Positions 19,128 through 27,192 of a stretch of DNA of 64,000 nt are shown here, one piece after another. Origin of the DNA: Enterococcus faecalis. Lineage in GTDB: Bacteria; Bacillota; Bacilli; Lactobacillales; Enterococcaceae. Both the position numbers and the translations under genes were made by a program. Location: assembly GCF_029024925.1 (NCBI RefSeq), contig NZ_CP118962.1, forward strand, positions 1,272,001 through 1,336,000, given 5' to 3'. How positions within the stretch are numbered: position 1 is the first letter of the stretch; each line of letters starts with the position of its first letter. The notes beneath the pieces were generated by a model that ran no database searches, was not told the DNA's origin, and saw only the letters and a list, made by a program, of their open reading frames with translations.

Positions 19128-20420
19128 ATGTTATTTGGTACAGCAAAAATGAATCGGGAAAATCATTTAGAAATCGGTGGTTGTGACACCGTAAAGTTGG
19201 CGCAAAAATTCGGGACGCCGTTATTTGTCTATGATGTCGCTCATATTCGCGCACAAGCACGTGGTTTTAAACAAACGTTAAATCAATTAGGTATCAAAAA
19301 TAAAGTGGTTTATGCAAGTAAAGCATTTAGTTGTTTAGCTATTTATCAAGTGTTAAAGGAAGAAGATATTGCTTGTGATGTTGTCTCTGGTGGAGAACTA
19401 TTCACAGCTTTAAAAGGGGGCATGGAGCCAGCGGAAATTGAGTTCCATGGAAATAATAAAACCCCTGAAGAATTACGTTATGCTTTGGATAACAAAATAG
19501 GTACAATTGTCATTGATAATTTTTACGAAATTGACTTGTTGGAAGAATTATTAGCTACACGAAACCAAACACAAAAAGTTCTTTTTCGAGTGAGTCCTGG
19601 CGTGGATGCAGAAACACATGATTACATTTTGACAGGCCAAGAAGATTCAAAATTTGGTTTTGATGTTGCAAGTGGCCAGGCAACAGAAGCGCTTGTTCGC
19701 CTTTTATCAAATCCCTCTTTTGATGTGCAAGGGGTCCATTGCCATATTGGCTCGCAAATTTTTGCTGTGGAAGGATTTTTAGCTGCTGTTGAAAAAATGT
19801 TCACTATTTTAGAAGACTGGCGGCAAGTCCATCAATTTACAGCACGTGTTTTAAATATGGGTGGTGGTTTTGGTGTGCAGTACACGCAGCAAGATGAGCC
19901 ATTAGCACCAGCAACATTTGTTGAAAAAATTGTTTATTCCTTGAAAGGTCATTGTGAACAATTAGGGTATCCACTGCCTGAGCTTTGGATTGAACCAGGA
20001 CGCAGTTTAATTGCCGAAGCGGGCACAACGATTTATACAGTTGGCGCGCAAAAAGAGGTTCCTGGTGTTCGTCATTTTGTTTCCGTAGATGGTGGCATGG
20101 GTGATAATATACGGCCTGCTTTGTATCAAGCAGTTTATGATGGTTTTCTAGCGAATCGTGAGGGACATGATTCAGTCAAGAAAGTCACAGTGGTTGGTAA
20201 ATATTGCGAATCAGGAGATGTCTTACTTCGAGATATTTTATTGCCAGAAGTTAAAGCAGGGGATTTATTGGCCATTAGTAGTACGGGGGCTTACGGTTAT
20301 TCAATGGCAAGTAATTACAACCGAAATCCTCGACCAGCGGTGGTTTTTGTCGAAGATGGACAAGCAAAATTAGTTGCTCGCCGTGAGACATATGAAGATA
20401 TGACAACGTTGGATTGTTGA
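19128..20420 (+). CDS. lysA: Diaminopimelate decarboxylase
   Basis: The 430-residue PLP enzyme makes L-lysine from meso-diaminopimelate, the last step of the pathway. The PLP lysine lies in VVYASKAFS (about residue 60). HCHIGSQIF, GGGFGVQYT, EPGRSLIAEAG and the C-terminal CESGDVL plus YGYSMASNYN blocks are all family marks. The second of two in-frame ATG codons is chosen because GGGGCGGG sits between them. No other lysine genes are adjacent, and no lysine riboswitch is visible in the 215-base upstream gap. Confidence 0.95.
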   Translation: MLFGTAKMNRENHLEIGGCDTVKLAQKFGTPLFVYDVAHIRAQARGFKQTLNQLGIKNKVVYASKAFSCLAIYQVLKEEDIACDVVSGGELFTALKGGMEPAEIEFHGNNKTPEELRYALDNKIGTIVIDNFYEIDLLEELLATRNQTQKVLFRVSPGVDAETHDYILTGQEDSKFGFDVASGQATEALVRLLSNPSFDVQGVHCHIGSQIFAVEGFLAAVEKMFTILEDWRQVHQFTARVLNMGGGFGVQYTQQDEPLAPATFVEKIVYSLKGHCEQLGYPLPELWIEPGRSLIAEAGTTIYTVGAQKEVPGVRHFVSVDGGMGDNIRPALYQAVYDGFLANREGHDSVKKVTVVGKYCESGDVLLRDILLPEVKAGDLLAISSTGAYGYSMASNYNRNPRPAVVFVEDGQAKLVARRETYEDMTTLDC

Positions 20421-20427
20421 TAGATTA

Positions 20428-20466
20428 AAAGTAGCCGCCTCTTTTTGAGACGGCTGCTTTTTTTCA
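20428..20466 (+). terminator. Terminator after lysA
   Basis: AGTAGCCGCCTC and GAGACGGCTGCT pair with one or two mismatches around T5, followed by T7. Confidence 0.85.
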
Positions 20467-20559
20467 AAAAATAACAAAATGTAAGGGTGATTTCTTTCAG
20501 AAATGAAAAATCCATAGTATATTAAATGAAGAAGGAAATACTTTAGAAGAGGGTGTGAT

Positions 20560-21558
20560 TTGCAGATGAAATGGCTCCTCGGGTTACTGATCATTTTTGC
20601 AATAATTGGCGTTGTTTTTTCTTTTTACATTGCCAATTATTTTTTGAAAATTGCGTTGCTTAAAGACAACCCTTGGTATCATAAAAAAGGGCATCGGTTA
20701 TTAAATCCTGATAATTTTCAAGAACGAGAAACAAGATATACTAAAATAGAAGAACAACAAAAACAAGAAGGCGAAGCTTTTTGGACAGAGTCTTTTGCTG
20801 AAGATCGTTGGTTGAAAATTAAAGATGAAACATTGTATGCACGGTGCTTTATTCCTTATCCAGATAACCATCGTTGGGCGATTTGTGTGCATGGTTATCG
20901 TTCAAACGGAAAACGCGATATGGCATATACTGCATTACGTTTTGCAGAAGAAGGCTATAATGTTTTAGTTCCCGATTTGCGTGCGCACGGGAAAAGTTCA
21001 GGGAATAAAATTGGGATGGGATGGCTGGATCGGTTAGATTTATTAAGTTGGCTTAGTGAAGTTCTTGCCATTGATATGGAAGCAGAAATTATTTTAGTGG
21101 GCGGTTCCATGGGAGCGGCTACTGTCATGATGGCAAGTGGTGAAAAGTTACCAACGAATGTCCGCGGATTAATAGTGGATTGTGGCTATACTTCTGTTTA
21201 TGATGAATTTAAATATGTCCTACATGAATCTTTTCATTTACCCGCTTTTCCTATTTTAACAATTGCTAACCAATTAGCATTAAATAACTATGGCTTTCAA
21301 TTGAAAAACGCTTCTTCCGTGAGACAATTACACAAAAATACGTTGCCCACATTCTTTATTCACGGTACAGGTGATCGCTTTGTTCCAATGACAATGTTTG
21401 AAGAAAATTTAGCGGCAACTCAGGGGATAAAAAAAGGTCTCATTGTTGCTAAAGCACCACATTTATCTTCAAGTGTCTACGAACCTGAAAATTATTACAG
21501 TAGTATTTTTGAATTTTTGGAAGAAAACTGTCCTGCGGTAAAAACAATATCCGACTAA
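20560..21558 (+). CDS. Membrane-anchored alpha/beta hydrolase
   Basis: The 332-residue protein has an N-terminal membrane helix (about residues 5-28) and an alpha/beta hydrolase domain facing outward. The nucleophile elbow is GGSMGAAT, the acid lies in GTGDRFVPM and the histidine in APHLSS, giving a complete triad. HGYRSNG supplies the oxyanion loop. It is a paralogue of the gene at 55523, sharing the SMGAATVMM.SGEKLP block. The substrate is unknown; peptidase S33 or esterase roles are common in this family. A TTG at 20560 has the better ribosome-site spacing, but an ATG at 20566 is possible. Confidence 0.85.
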   Translation: MQMKWLLGLLIIFAIIGVVFSFYIANYFLKIALLKDNPWYHKKGHRLLNPDNFQERETRYTKIEEQQKQEGEAFWTESFAEDRWLKIKDETLYARCFIPYPDNHRWAICVHGYRSNGKRDMAYTALRFAEEGYNVLVPDLRAHGKSSGNKIGMGWLDRLDLLSWLSEVLAIDMEAEIILVGGSMGAATVMMASGEKLPTNVRGLIVDCGYTSVYDEFKYVLHESFHLPAFPILTIANQLALNNYGFQLKNASSVRQLHKNTLPTFFIHGTGDRFVPMTMFEENLAATQGIKKGLIVAKAPHLSSSVYEPENYYSSIFEFLEENCPAVKTISD

Positions 21559-21596
21559 AAAAGACATGGATTTTCATGATTCCATGTCTTTTTTTT
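21557..21596. terminator. Shared terminator overlapping the end of the minus-strand gene
   Basis: AAAAAGACATGGA and TCCATGTCTTTTT form a hairpin with a ten-base loop. The right arm codes for the last residues (KDMES) of the gene on the minus strand, so the structure serves both genes of the convergent pair. Confidence 0.88.
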
Positions 21597-22107
21597 GTCT
21601 GACTCGTTTAGTTAAATTTAAAGTGCTTAAAAAGAAAAATAACGGCGCCAAACTACCAAGGCAAAGAAACCATTTCATTGAATAAGTTAACTCTTGCTGT
21701 AAAAGAGATTCTCGTATATAGCTGAAACCTTCGCCATGGACCCGCAAATAAATATAAATGTAAGCAAAAAGAATCACTAAAGGCAAAATACAGACTTCTA
21801 ATATTTCCAAAAGATAAGGAAAGGTTTTATTTAATAATTTGAGGCGTGTCTTATTCAATAGATAAGCAAAAATGAAAATTGACCATAAAAAACCAAAAAA
21901 ACTAATCAAATAAAAAATCAGATTCGCACTTCCTGCATTCATAAAAGCTTTCGGGAAAAGTAGTCTGCCGATGAATGTATTTTTAATTGTAAAAGGAACA
22001 TCAAAAATGGAAATATAAAGACAAAAAAGTACTAATGTTAACAAGGCATGCCAAATCTTTTTCTCCATTTCATTTAAAAAATATCTAATTACTTGGTACA
22101 TTTCCAT
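21574..22107 (-). CDS. Four-helix membrane protein of unknown function
   Basis: The 177-residue protein is strongly hydrophobic with four predicted membrane segments, roughly residues 18-36, 63-87, 95-117 and 143-163. The ends are positively charged. No family motif is recognised. ATG at 22107 follows GGAG nine bases upstream. The stop lies in the shared terminator. It is monocistronic, and nothing around it hints at function. Confidence 0.7.
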   Translation of the reverse strand: MEMYQVIRYFLNEMEKKIWHALLTLVLFCLYISIFDVPFTIKNTFIGRLLFPKAFMNAGSANLIFYLISFFGFLWSIFIFAYLLNKTRLKLLNKTFPYLLEILEVCILPLVILFAYIYIYLRVHGEGFSYIRESLLQQELTYSMKWFLCLGSLAPLFFFLSTLNLTKRVRQKKDMES

Positions 22108-22392
22108 AAACTGTCGCTCCGTGTTTGAAATAATCGTAGTTTTGACTATACCATAGCTGTTCTCAATTTTCTTGAAAAAAATACACGCAACCAGCCTCGA
22201 CTATACGAAACACACAGAGTGTCTAAAAAATAAGTTGCGATCGCATTTTTTCGCATGCTAGTGTTGCACTTCTGTTTCGCTGGTGTTTTCTAATTGCTGA
22301 TTTGTTGATTAAAAAAGGGCAGGAGGGAGCGTTTTTTTAGTATAATAATATAAAAGAATATAGAGAAAATCGTAGGATGGGAGTTATTCAAA

Positions 22393-23247
22393 GTGGCGGA
22401 AATTACAGTTAAGACAATTTCAGCGAAAGATGATTTAAAGAAGTTGTTTTTGGGTCAAGAGTATGACCAACAGCAGCCAGTTAAAAATATTTTAAAAGCT
22501 AGAACATCGAATGTCCATATTGAAAAGTACGAGGTTGTGGAGGATGTTTTTTTAAAGTTAACTGGGAAGGCGACCGCGCACAAAGATATTATGAACTCAT
22601 TTTGGACAACGTATAAAATTATGTTACAACTTGTTTATCCCGATTTCTTTAGACCAGCGGAGGTAATTGGGGAAAATCAAGAAAGCTATTTAGAAAAACC
22701 TTCTGAACAGAATTTTCTTGCAGTAAATAGCAAGTATCCGCCTCATGATTCCGGGGCATCGGCTGTGATTTCGGACCGATATTTAACTTATTTTGACCAA
22801 GTTTTTCCTGACTATTTACCAAATCCTGTACCAAAAAAATATACATGGAATGAATTTCTTCTCGACAATTTTACTAAATTTGAGCGAGTTCATCAGGACC
22901 CACAATTAAAGCGTTTTGCCGAACTTACCCATTCAATTGGAAACATTACAGTAGTTCCACTAGGATTTAACAGCGGAAGAAGTTTATCGTTTAAAGATTA
23001 TTGGGATTATTCTTTAGAACAACTTTCGATATTTTTAGCTTCATTTCATTCATGGGAAAGCTACGTTCATACGTATGAGATGCAACCATTTTTAAATGAA
23101 CAGTATCAACCAGTAGCGCTATGGAAAAATCATTTGAAAAAAGACTCGTTTATCTTACCTCAGAATATAGAGGAGATAAATGAATATTTAGTTCAAGTAA
23201 ATCAACGAATAGAAAAAAGAGGGCAGCGAATAGTGAATCGGTTGTAA
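22393..23247 (+). CDS. Protein of unknown function (284 residues)
   Basis: The soluble protein (MAEITVKTISAKDDLKKLF...) has no signal peptide or membrane segment. Notable stretches are KYPPHDSGASAVISDRY near the middle and FAELTHSIGNITVVPLGFNSGRS towards the end, which have a conserved look (aromatic and glycine-rich) reminiscent of restriction- or phage-associated unknown proteins, but I cannot place it. It starts with GTG after a GGGAG site eight bases upstream. Base composition resembles its neighbours. No partner gene is adjacent. Confidence 0.65.
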   Translation: MAEITVKTISAKDDLKKLFLGQEYDQQQPVKNILKARTSNVHIEKYEVVEDVFLKLTGKATAHKDIMNSFWTTYKIMLQLVYPDFFRPAEVIGENQESYLEKPSEQNFLAVNSKYPPHDSGASAVISDRYLTYFDQVFPDYLPNPVPKKYTWNEFLLDNFTKFERVHQDPQLKRFAELTHSIGNITVVPLGFNSGRSLSFKDYWDYSLEQLSIFLASFHSWESYVHTYEMQPFLNEQYQPVALWKNHLKKDSFILPQNIEEINEYLVQVNQRIEKRGQRIVNRL

Positions 23248-23459
23248 TGAAATAAGAATCGCCTTTTCGCTAAATGTTGAAAGACTCGAATCGTGTGCTC
23301 TTTTATTGACTCAGAAACAGAGAACAATTAAACTACTAGATTAGTATCAAAAAATAATTGCGTATAGGGATAACCAGTCGCATGTTTAAATAACTTTTAG
23401 GTCTTATGTAAGTAACAAAAGTTATTAGTACGAAGCAATCATTTTAGAAAGGAGATTTT

Positions 23460-23999
23460 ATGCAATTCACATTATTAAATCAAGGAAATCAAGCCTATTG
23501 GGAAGCAACCTACATAGAAGCTTTTCCAGAAGAAGAGAGACTGCCGTTTGATCGATTATTGACGTCTTCTCAAGCAGGAAAATTTCATTTGTTTGTTATT
23601 CAAGAGGCGGATGAGAACGTGGGGATTTTGTTAAATAGTCAAATTGCACCTGAAGCAACCTATGTCTTTTTCTTTGCAATTGATCAGCACCACCGAAACA
23701 AACGATTAGGTTCAACCGTGTTAGCGTTATTGAAGACACGTTATCCTAAGGGGGTTCTTTTGGAGAGTGAAGAAATTGGCAAAAATGCAGCGAATGAAGC
23801 CCAAAGAGAAAAACGTTATCAGTTTTATGAAAGAAATGGCGTGCTGGATACAGGGTATCTGATTATGGATAGAGGGCTCACTTTTCATATCATGTTTGCT
23901 GGAGCGTCAGGCTTCGGTGGAACGCAGCTACAGTTTTTATTAGACTTCCATCCAGTAGCAAAAATTTGGAAAAAGCCAAGTATTGATGGCATCAGGTAG
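23460..23999 (+). CDS. GNAT-family N-acetyltransferase
   Basis: The 179-residue protein fits the GNAT fold: an acidic N-terminal helix (EAFPEEERLPF), a central beta-strand pair (YVFFFAIDQHHRNKRLGSTVL) whose R-N-K-R-L-G-S forms the acetyl-CoA-binding Q/RxxGxG/A loop, and a C-terminal YQFYERNGV segment. The acceptor substrate is not deducible. An AAAGGAG site precedes the ATG by about seven bases. The gene stands alone and ends near a strong bidirectional terminator. Confidence 0.85.
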   Translation: MQFTLLNQGNQAYWEATYIEAFPEEERLPFDRLLTSSQAGKFHLFVIQEADENVGILLNSQIAPEATYVFFFAIDQHHRNKRLGSTVLALLKTRYPKGVLLESEEIGKNAANEAQREKRYQFYERNGVLDTGYLIMDRGLTFHIMFAGASGFGGTQLQFLLDFHPVAKIWKKPSIDGIR

Positions 24000-24030
24000 T
24001 TTTTTTCAAATAAGTAAATTAAACAAACAA

Positions 24031-24077
24031 AAAAACATATGAAAGAACGGACCAATCGGTTCTTTCATATGTTTTTT
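24031..24077. terminator. Bidirectional terminator
   Basis: AAACATATGAAAGAAC and GTTCTTTCATATGTTT pair perfectly around a nine-to-ten-base loop, with A-rich and T-rich flanks. It serves the GNAT gene and the convergent MIP18-family gene. Confidence 0.92.
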
Positions 24078-24096
24078 ATCATTAGTCTCGAAATAA

Positions 24097-24441
24097 CTAG
24101 CGAATACCCAAAGCAATTCGTGCGTAACGGCTCATTTTATCCGTTGTCCAAGCAGGGTACCAGACTAATTTTACTTCGATATTATTCACTTCAGGAATAT
24201 CTTTTAAAACACCATGGATTTGTTCTGTTAAAACATCTGCTAACGGACAACCCATTGTGGTTAAGGTCATTTTGATGACAGTATCACCAGTTTCTTCTGC
24301 AAATTCAACTTCATAAATTAGTCCTAAATTAACAATATCGATGCCTAATTCAGGGTCAATCACTGTTTCTAATGCAGTTAAAATATCTTCTTTAATTGCT
24401 TCAACTTCTTCGGTTGAACGTTGTTGAGGTTGTTCACTCAT
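24097..24441 (-). CDS. MIP18/DUF59-family iron-sulfur assembly protein
   Basis: The 114-residue protein is the MIP18 (DUF59) type, seen in SufT and PaaD and linked to maturation of iron-sulfur proteins. Core motifs are VIDPELGIDIVNLGLIYEV (about residues 27-45) and MTLTTMGCPLADVL with the reactive cysteine. WYPAWTTDKMS near the end is also typical. The ATG at 24441 is chosen because AAAGGAG lies ten bases upstream, and the longer frame would include that site. No suf genes are adjacent, so it is a stand-alone copy. Confidence 0.88.
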   Translation of the reverse strand: MSEQPQQRSTEEVEAIKEDILTALETVIDPELGIDIVNLGLIYEVEFAEETGDTVIKMTLTTMGCPLADVLTEQIHGVLKDIPEVNNIEVKLVWYPAWTTDKMSRYARIALGIR

Positions 24442-24602
24442 TCGTCTTCTACTCCTTTGCAAGTTGCCTCTTTACTATCATACCTTTTTTAAGAATGTTT
24501 GTAAATGAGAAGTATCTCACATGTCATGGAATTTACTGATTTATTAAAAAAGCTCATAAAATTCGAAATTCATTTTATTTTAATCTAAATCTCATTATTT
24601 TA

Positions 24603-24631
24603 TTGACATTAGAAAACAATGAGTTTAGAAT
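24603..24631 (+). promoter_or_regulatory. Putative sigma-A promoter of the peptide-salvage cluster
   Basis: TTGACA (24603-24608) and TAGAAT (24626-24631) are 17 bases apart, a near-consensus housekeeping promoter. The first gene starts about 86 bases downstream of the -10 box. Confidence 0.7.
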
Positions 24632-24716
24632 GATCGATAACAATCTAAATTTAATTTTTGGATATTTTTAAAAAACTGAATTTTCAGTCAATTGGAAATA
24701 TCAAAGGGAGGATTTT

Positions 24717-25782
24717 ATGAAAATTAAGCAGGTACATGTTAGGGCATCGAAAATTAAACTGAAAGAAACATTTACGATCGCTTTTGGGGACGATAGAATC
24801 AGCGGATAGTGCAATTGTGGAAATTGAAACAGAAGAGGGATTAGTTGGATATGGAGAAGGAGGGCCAGGCATTTTTATTACCGGTGAAACGTTGGCTGGC
24901 ACGCTTGAAACGATCGAATTATTTGGCCAAGCAATCATTGGCTTAAACCCCTTTAATATTGAGAAAATTCATGAAGTGATGGATAAAATATCTACTTTCG
25001 CTCCAGCAGCAAAAGCAGCAATCGATATTGCTTGTTATGATTTGATGGGTCAGAAAGCTCAACTGCCTCTTTATCAATTGTTAGGCGGCTATGATAACCA
25101 AGTAATAACGGATATTACACTAGGTATTGATGAACCAAATGTGATGGCACAAAAAGCCGTCGAAAAAGTCAAACTAGGTTTTGATACATTAAAAATTAAA
25201 GTCGGAACAGGAATTGAAGCTGATATCGCAAGAGTAAAAGCGATTCGTGAAGCAGTTGGCTTTGATATCAAGCTCCGCTTAGATGCGAATCAGGCTTGGA
25301 CGCCCAAAGATGCAGTTAAAGCGATTCAAGAATTAGCAGATTATCAAATTGAATTAGTGGAACAGCCAGTTAAAAGACGCGATTTAGAAGGTCTAAAATA
25401 CGTTACCTCACAAGTCAATACGACAATTATGGCTGATGAAAGCTGTTTTGATGCCCAAGATGCGTTGGAATTAGTTAAAAAAGGTACAGTCGATGTTATC
25501 AATATAAAATTAATGAAGTGTGGTGGCATTCATGAAGCGCTGAAGATTAATCAGATTTGTGAAACAGCAGGTATCGAATGCATGATTGGGTGTATGGCGG
25601 AAGAAACAACCATTGGCATCACGGCTGCTGCCCATTTAGCTGCTGCTCAAAAGAAAATCACACGAGCAGATTTAGATGCGACATTCGGTTTAGAAACTGC
25701 GCCCGTAACTGGGGGCGTATCCTTAGAAGCAAAACCATTATTGGAATTAGGAGAAGTAGCTGGATTAGGCATTTCTCATTAA
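24717..25782 (+). pseudogene. Dipeptide epimerase (enolase superfamily), broken by a +1 frameshift
   Basis: The expected start ATG at 24717 has a proper AAGGGAGGA site and codes for 22 residues of the normal N terminus (MKIKQVHVRAS...ETFTIA). At 24783 the frame is lost: the run reads TTTTGGGG, one base longer than needed to continue into GTIESADSAIVEI, and the original frame stops at TAG 24807. The rest of the enzyme is intact from TTG 24784 to 25782. The catalytic pieces are present: KIK in the first lysine pair, RLDANQAW, VEQPV, ADESC and NIKLMKCGG. The family epimerises L-Ala-L-Glu or other dipeptides. E. faecalis V583 has an intact, structurally characterised copy, as I recall, with preference for hydrophobic dipeptides. 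Reinitiation at TTG would give a protein lacking the N-terminal capping strand. A sequencing error is the main alternative. Confidence 0.8.
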
Positions 25783-25798
25783 AAAAGGAGTAAAGCTA

Positions 25799-27175
25799 AT
25801 GAAGTATGATTTAAAGTATCTTAGTGTCCCTTTGCCTGAGGAAATTCAAAGGGTGAAAGAATTTGGCGATTTTGCAAGTGCGGATACTGCCATTGATTTT
25901 TGGTTGACAAAAGAACTTCCGCAGGCATTAAAAGAACGTTTGATAATTGAAAAAGATGTCATTAAAATGATGCGTATGAATGAGTATCCTCATAGCTTTG
26001 CAAAAGCTGATCAAATGATGAGAGATACTTTTCAGGATTATCAAACAGAGGAATTAATTCGTTTAAAAGAAACGGGTTTAGCGGACTGGGTTTATATTGA
26101 CGGTGAACCGTATTTCCAACTTCGATTTTTGGCCAATTTAATTAAAACAAATGCGGCATATGTTGCACGTTTGCGGGAAGCAGAAAGCAATCAATTAGAA
26201 ATTCTCCGCAAAAAAGAACTAAAAGAGAACATCGAACAAATGCAAAAAAACGGTGGTAGAAAAGTGAGAACAACAATTAAAGCCACCATTCAGGTGAAAA
26301 AAGAATTTGAGCGTCCAGGTGAACGTGTTCGTGTCCATTTGCCGCTACCCAAAGCGTGTCAACAACAATCAGAAATTGAAATCCTAGCTACGTCACCTGA
26401 GGCAACCTATATTGCGGCAGAAGATGCGCCTCAACGAACACTGTGTTTTGAAACAATCTTAAAAGAAAATCAAACGTTTACAGTTGAATATTGTTATGTT
26501 AATCGGATGGTTTACCAACAGTTAGAAGAAAGTAACGTAGACAAAATGCAACCAAGCTTTGATTTAGAGGAACAGTTACCGCATATTCGATTCACGCCTT
26601 ATTTAAGAAATTTAGCAGATGAGATTATGGGCGATGAAAGTAATCCCTTAAAAAAGGCACGCTTGATTTATGACTTTGTGACGACAAAGATTCATTATTC
26701 ATTCATGCGTGAATATTTTACAATTTCCAATATTTCAGAGTATGCTGCAACTAATTTAAAAGGTGACTGCGGCGTGCAAGCGATTTTGTTTATCACGCTT
26801 TGTCGGATTGCAGGGATACCAGCCAAATGGCAATCGGGATTATATGTTTCTACACATTATACAGGCTGTCATGATTGGGCACAATTTTATATAGAACCGT
26901 ACGGCTGGCTCTTTGCGGATTTATCTTTTGGCGGAGGTGCTTACCGAGACGGGGATAGACAGCGGTGGAATCATTATTTCGGCAATTTAGATGTTTTTAG
27001 AATGGTCGCAAATAGTGAGATCCAGGCAGACTTTCAGCCGGCGAAAATGCAATTGCGTGCAGACCCAATTGACAACCAGCGGGGAGAATTTGAGTACGAA
27101 AATGAGGGCTTGCCCTACGCATGCTTGATAGTTTCGCAAGAACGGCTTTCCATGGAAGAGTTGCCGTTTGATTGA
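25799..27175 (+). CDS. Transglutaminase-like cysteine protein
   Basis: The 458-residue cytoplasmic protein ends in a transglutaminase-like domain with a complete papain-type triad: Cys324 in KGDCGVQA, His358 in CHDWAQF and Asp374 in FADLSFG. The preceding half carries a beta-rich domain (about residues 155-245) as in bacterial transglutaminase-core proteins. Such proteins usually act as peptidases or amidases rather than cross-linkers. Its place between a dipeptide epimerase and an oligopeptide-binding lipoprotein suggests that it cuts imported peptides, perhaps from murein, but that is inference. A GGAG site precedes the ATG; the gap to the epimerase gene is 16 bases. Confidence 0.82.
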   Translation: MKYDLKYLSVPLPEEIQRVKEFGDFASADTAIDFWLTKELPQALKERLIIEKDVIKMMRMNEYPHSFAKADQMMRDTFQDYQTEELIRLKETGLADWVYIDGEPYFQLRFLANLIKTNAAYVARLREAESNQLEILRKKELKENIEQMQKNGGRKVRTTIKATIQVKKEFERPGERVRVHLPLPKACQQQSEIEILATSPEATYIAAEDAPQRTLCFETILKENQTFTVEYCYVNRMVYQQLEESNVDKMQPSFDLEEQLPHIRFTPYLRNLADEIMGDESNPLKKARLIYDFVTTKIHYSFMREYFTISNISEYAATNLKGDCGVQAILFITLCRIAGIPAKWQSGLYVSTHYTGCHDWAQFYIEPYGWLFADLSFGGGAYRDGDRQRWNHYFGNLDVFRMVANSEIQADFQPAKMQLRADPIDNQRGEFEYENEGLPYACLIVSQERLSMEELPFD

Positions 27176-27192
27176 CACATAGGGGGAATAGT

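Noticed and set aside
22190..22310. GCGATCGC-containing AT/GC patch as a possible binding site
   Set aside because: Only one short palindrome is present with no repeat or partner; no function can be supported.
23366..23376. TAGGGATAAC stretch, similar to half of the I-SceI site
   Set aside because: It is only ten bases, the second half of the site is missing, and there is no homing gene or intron nearby.
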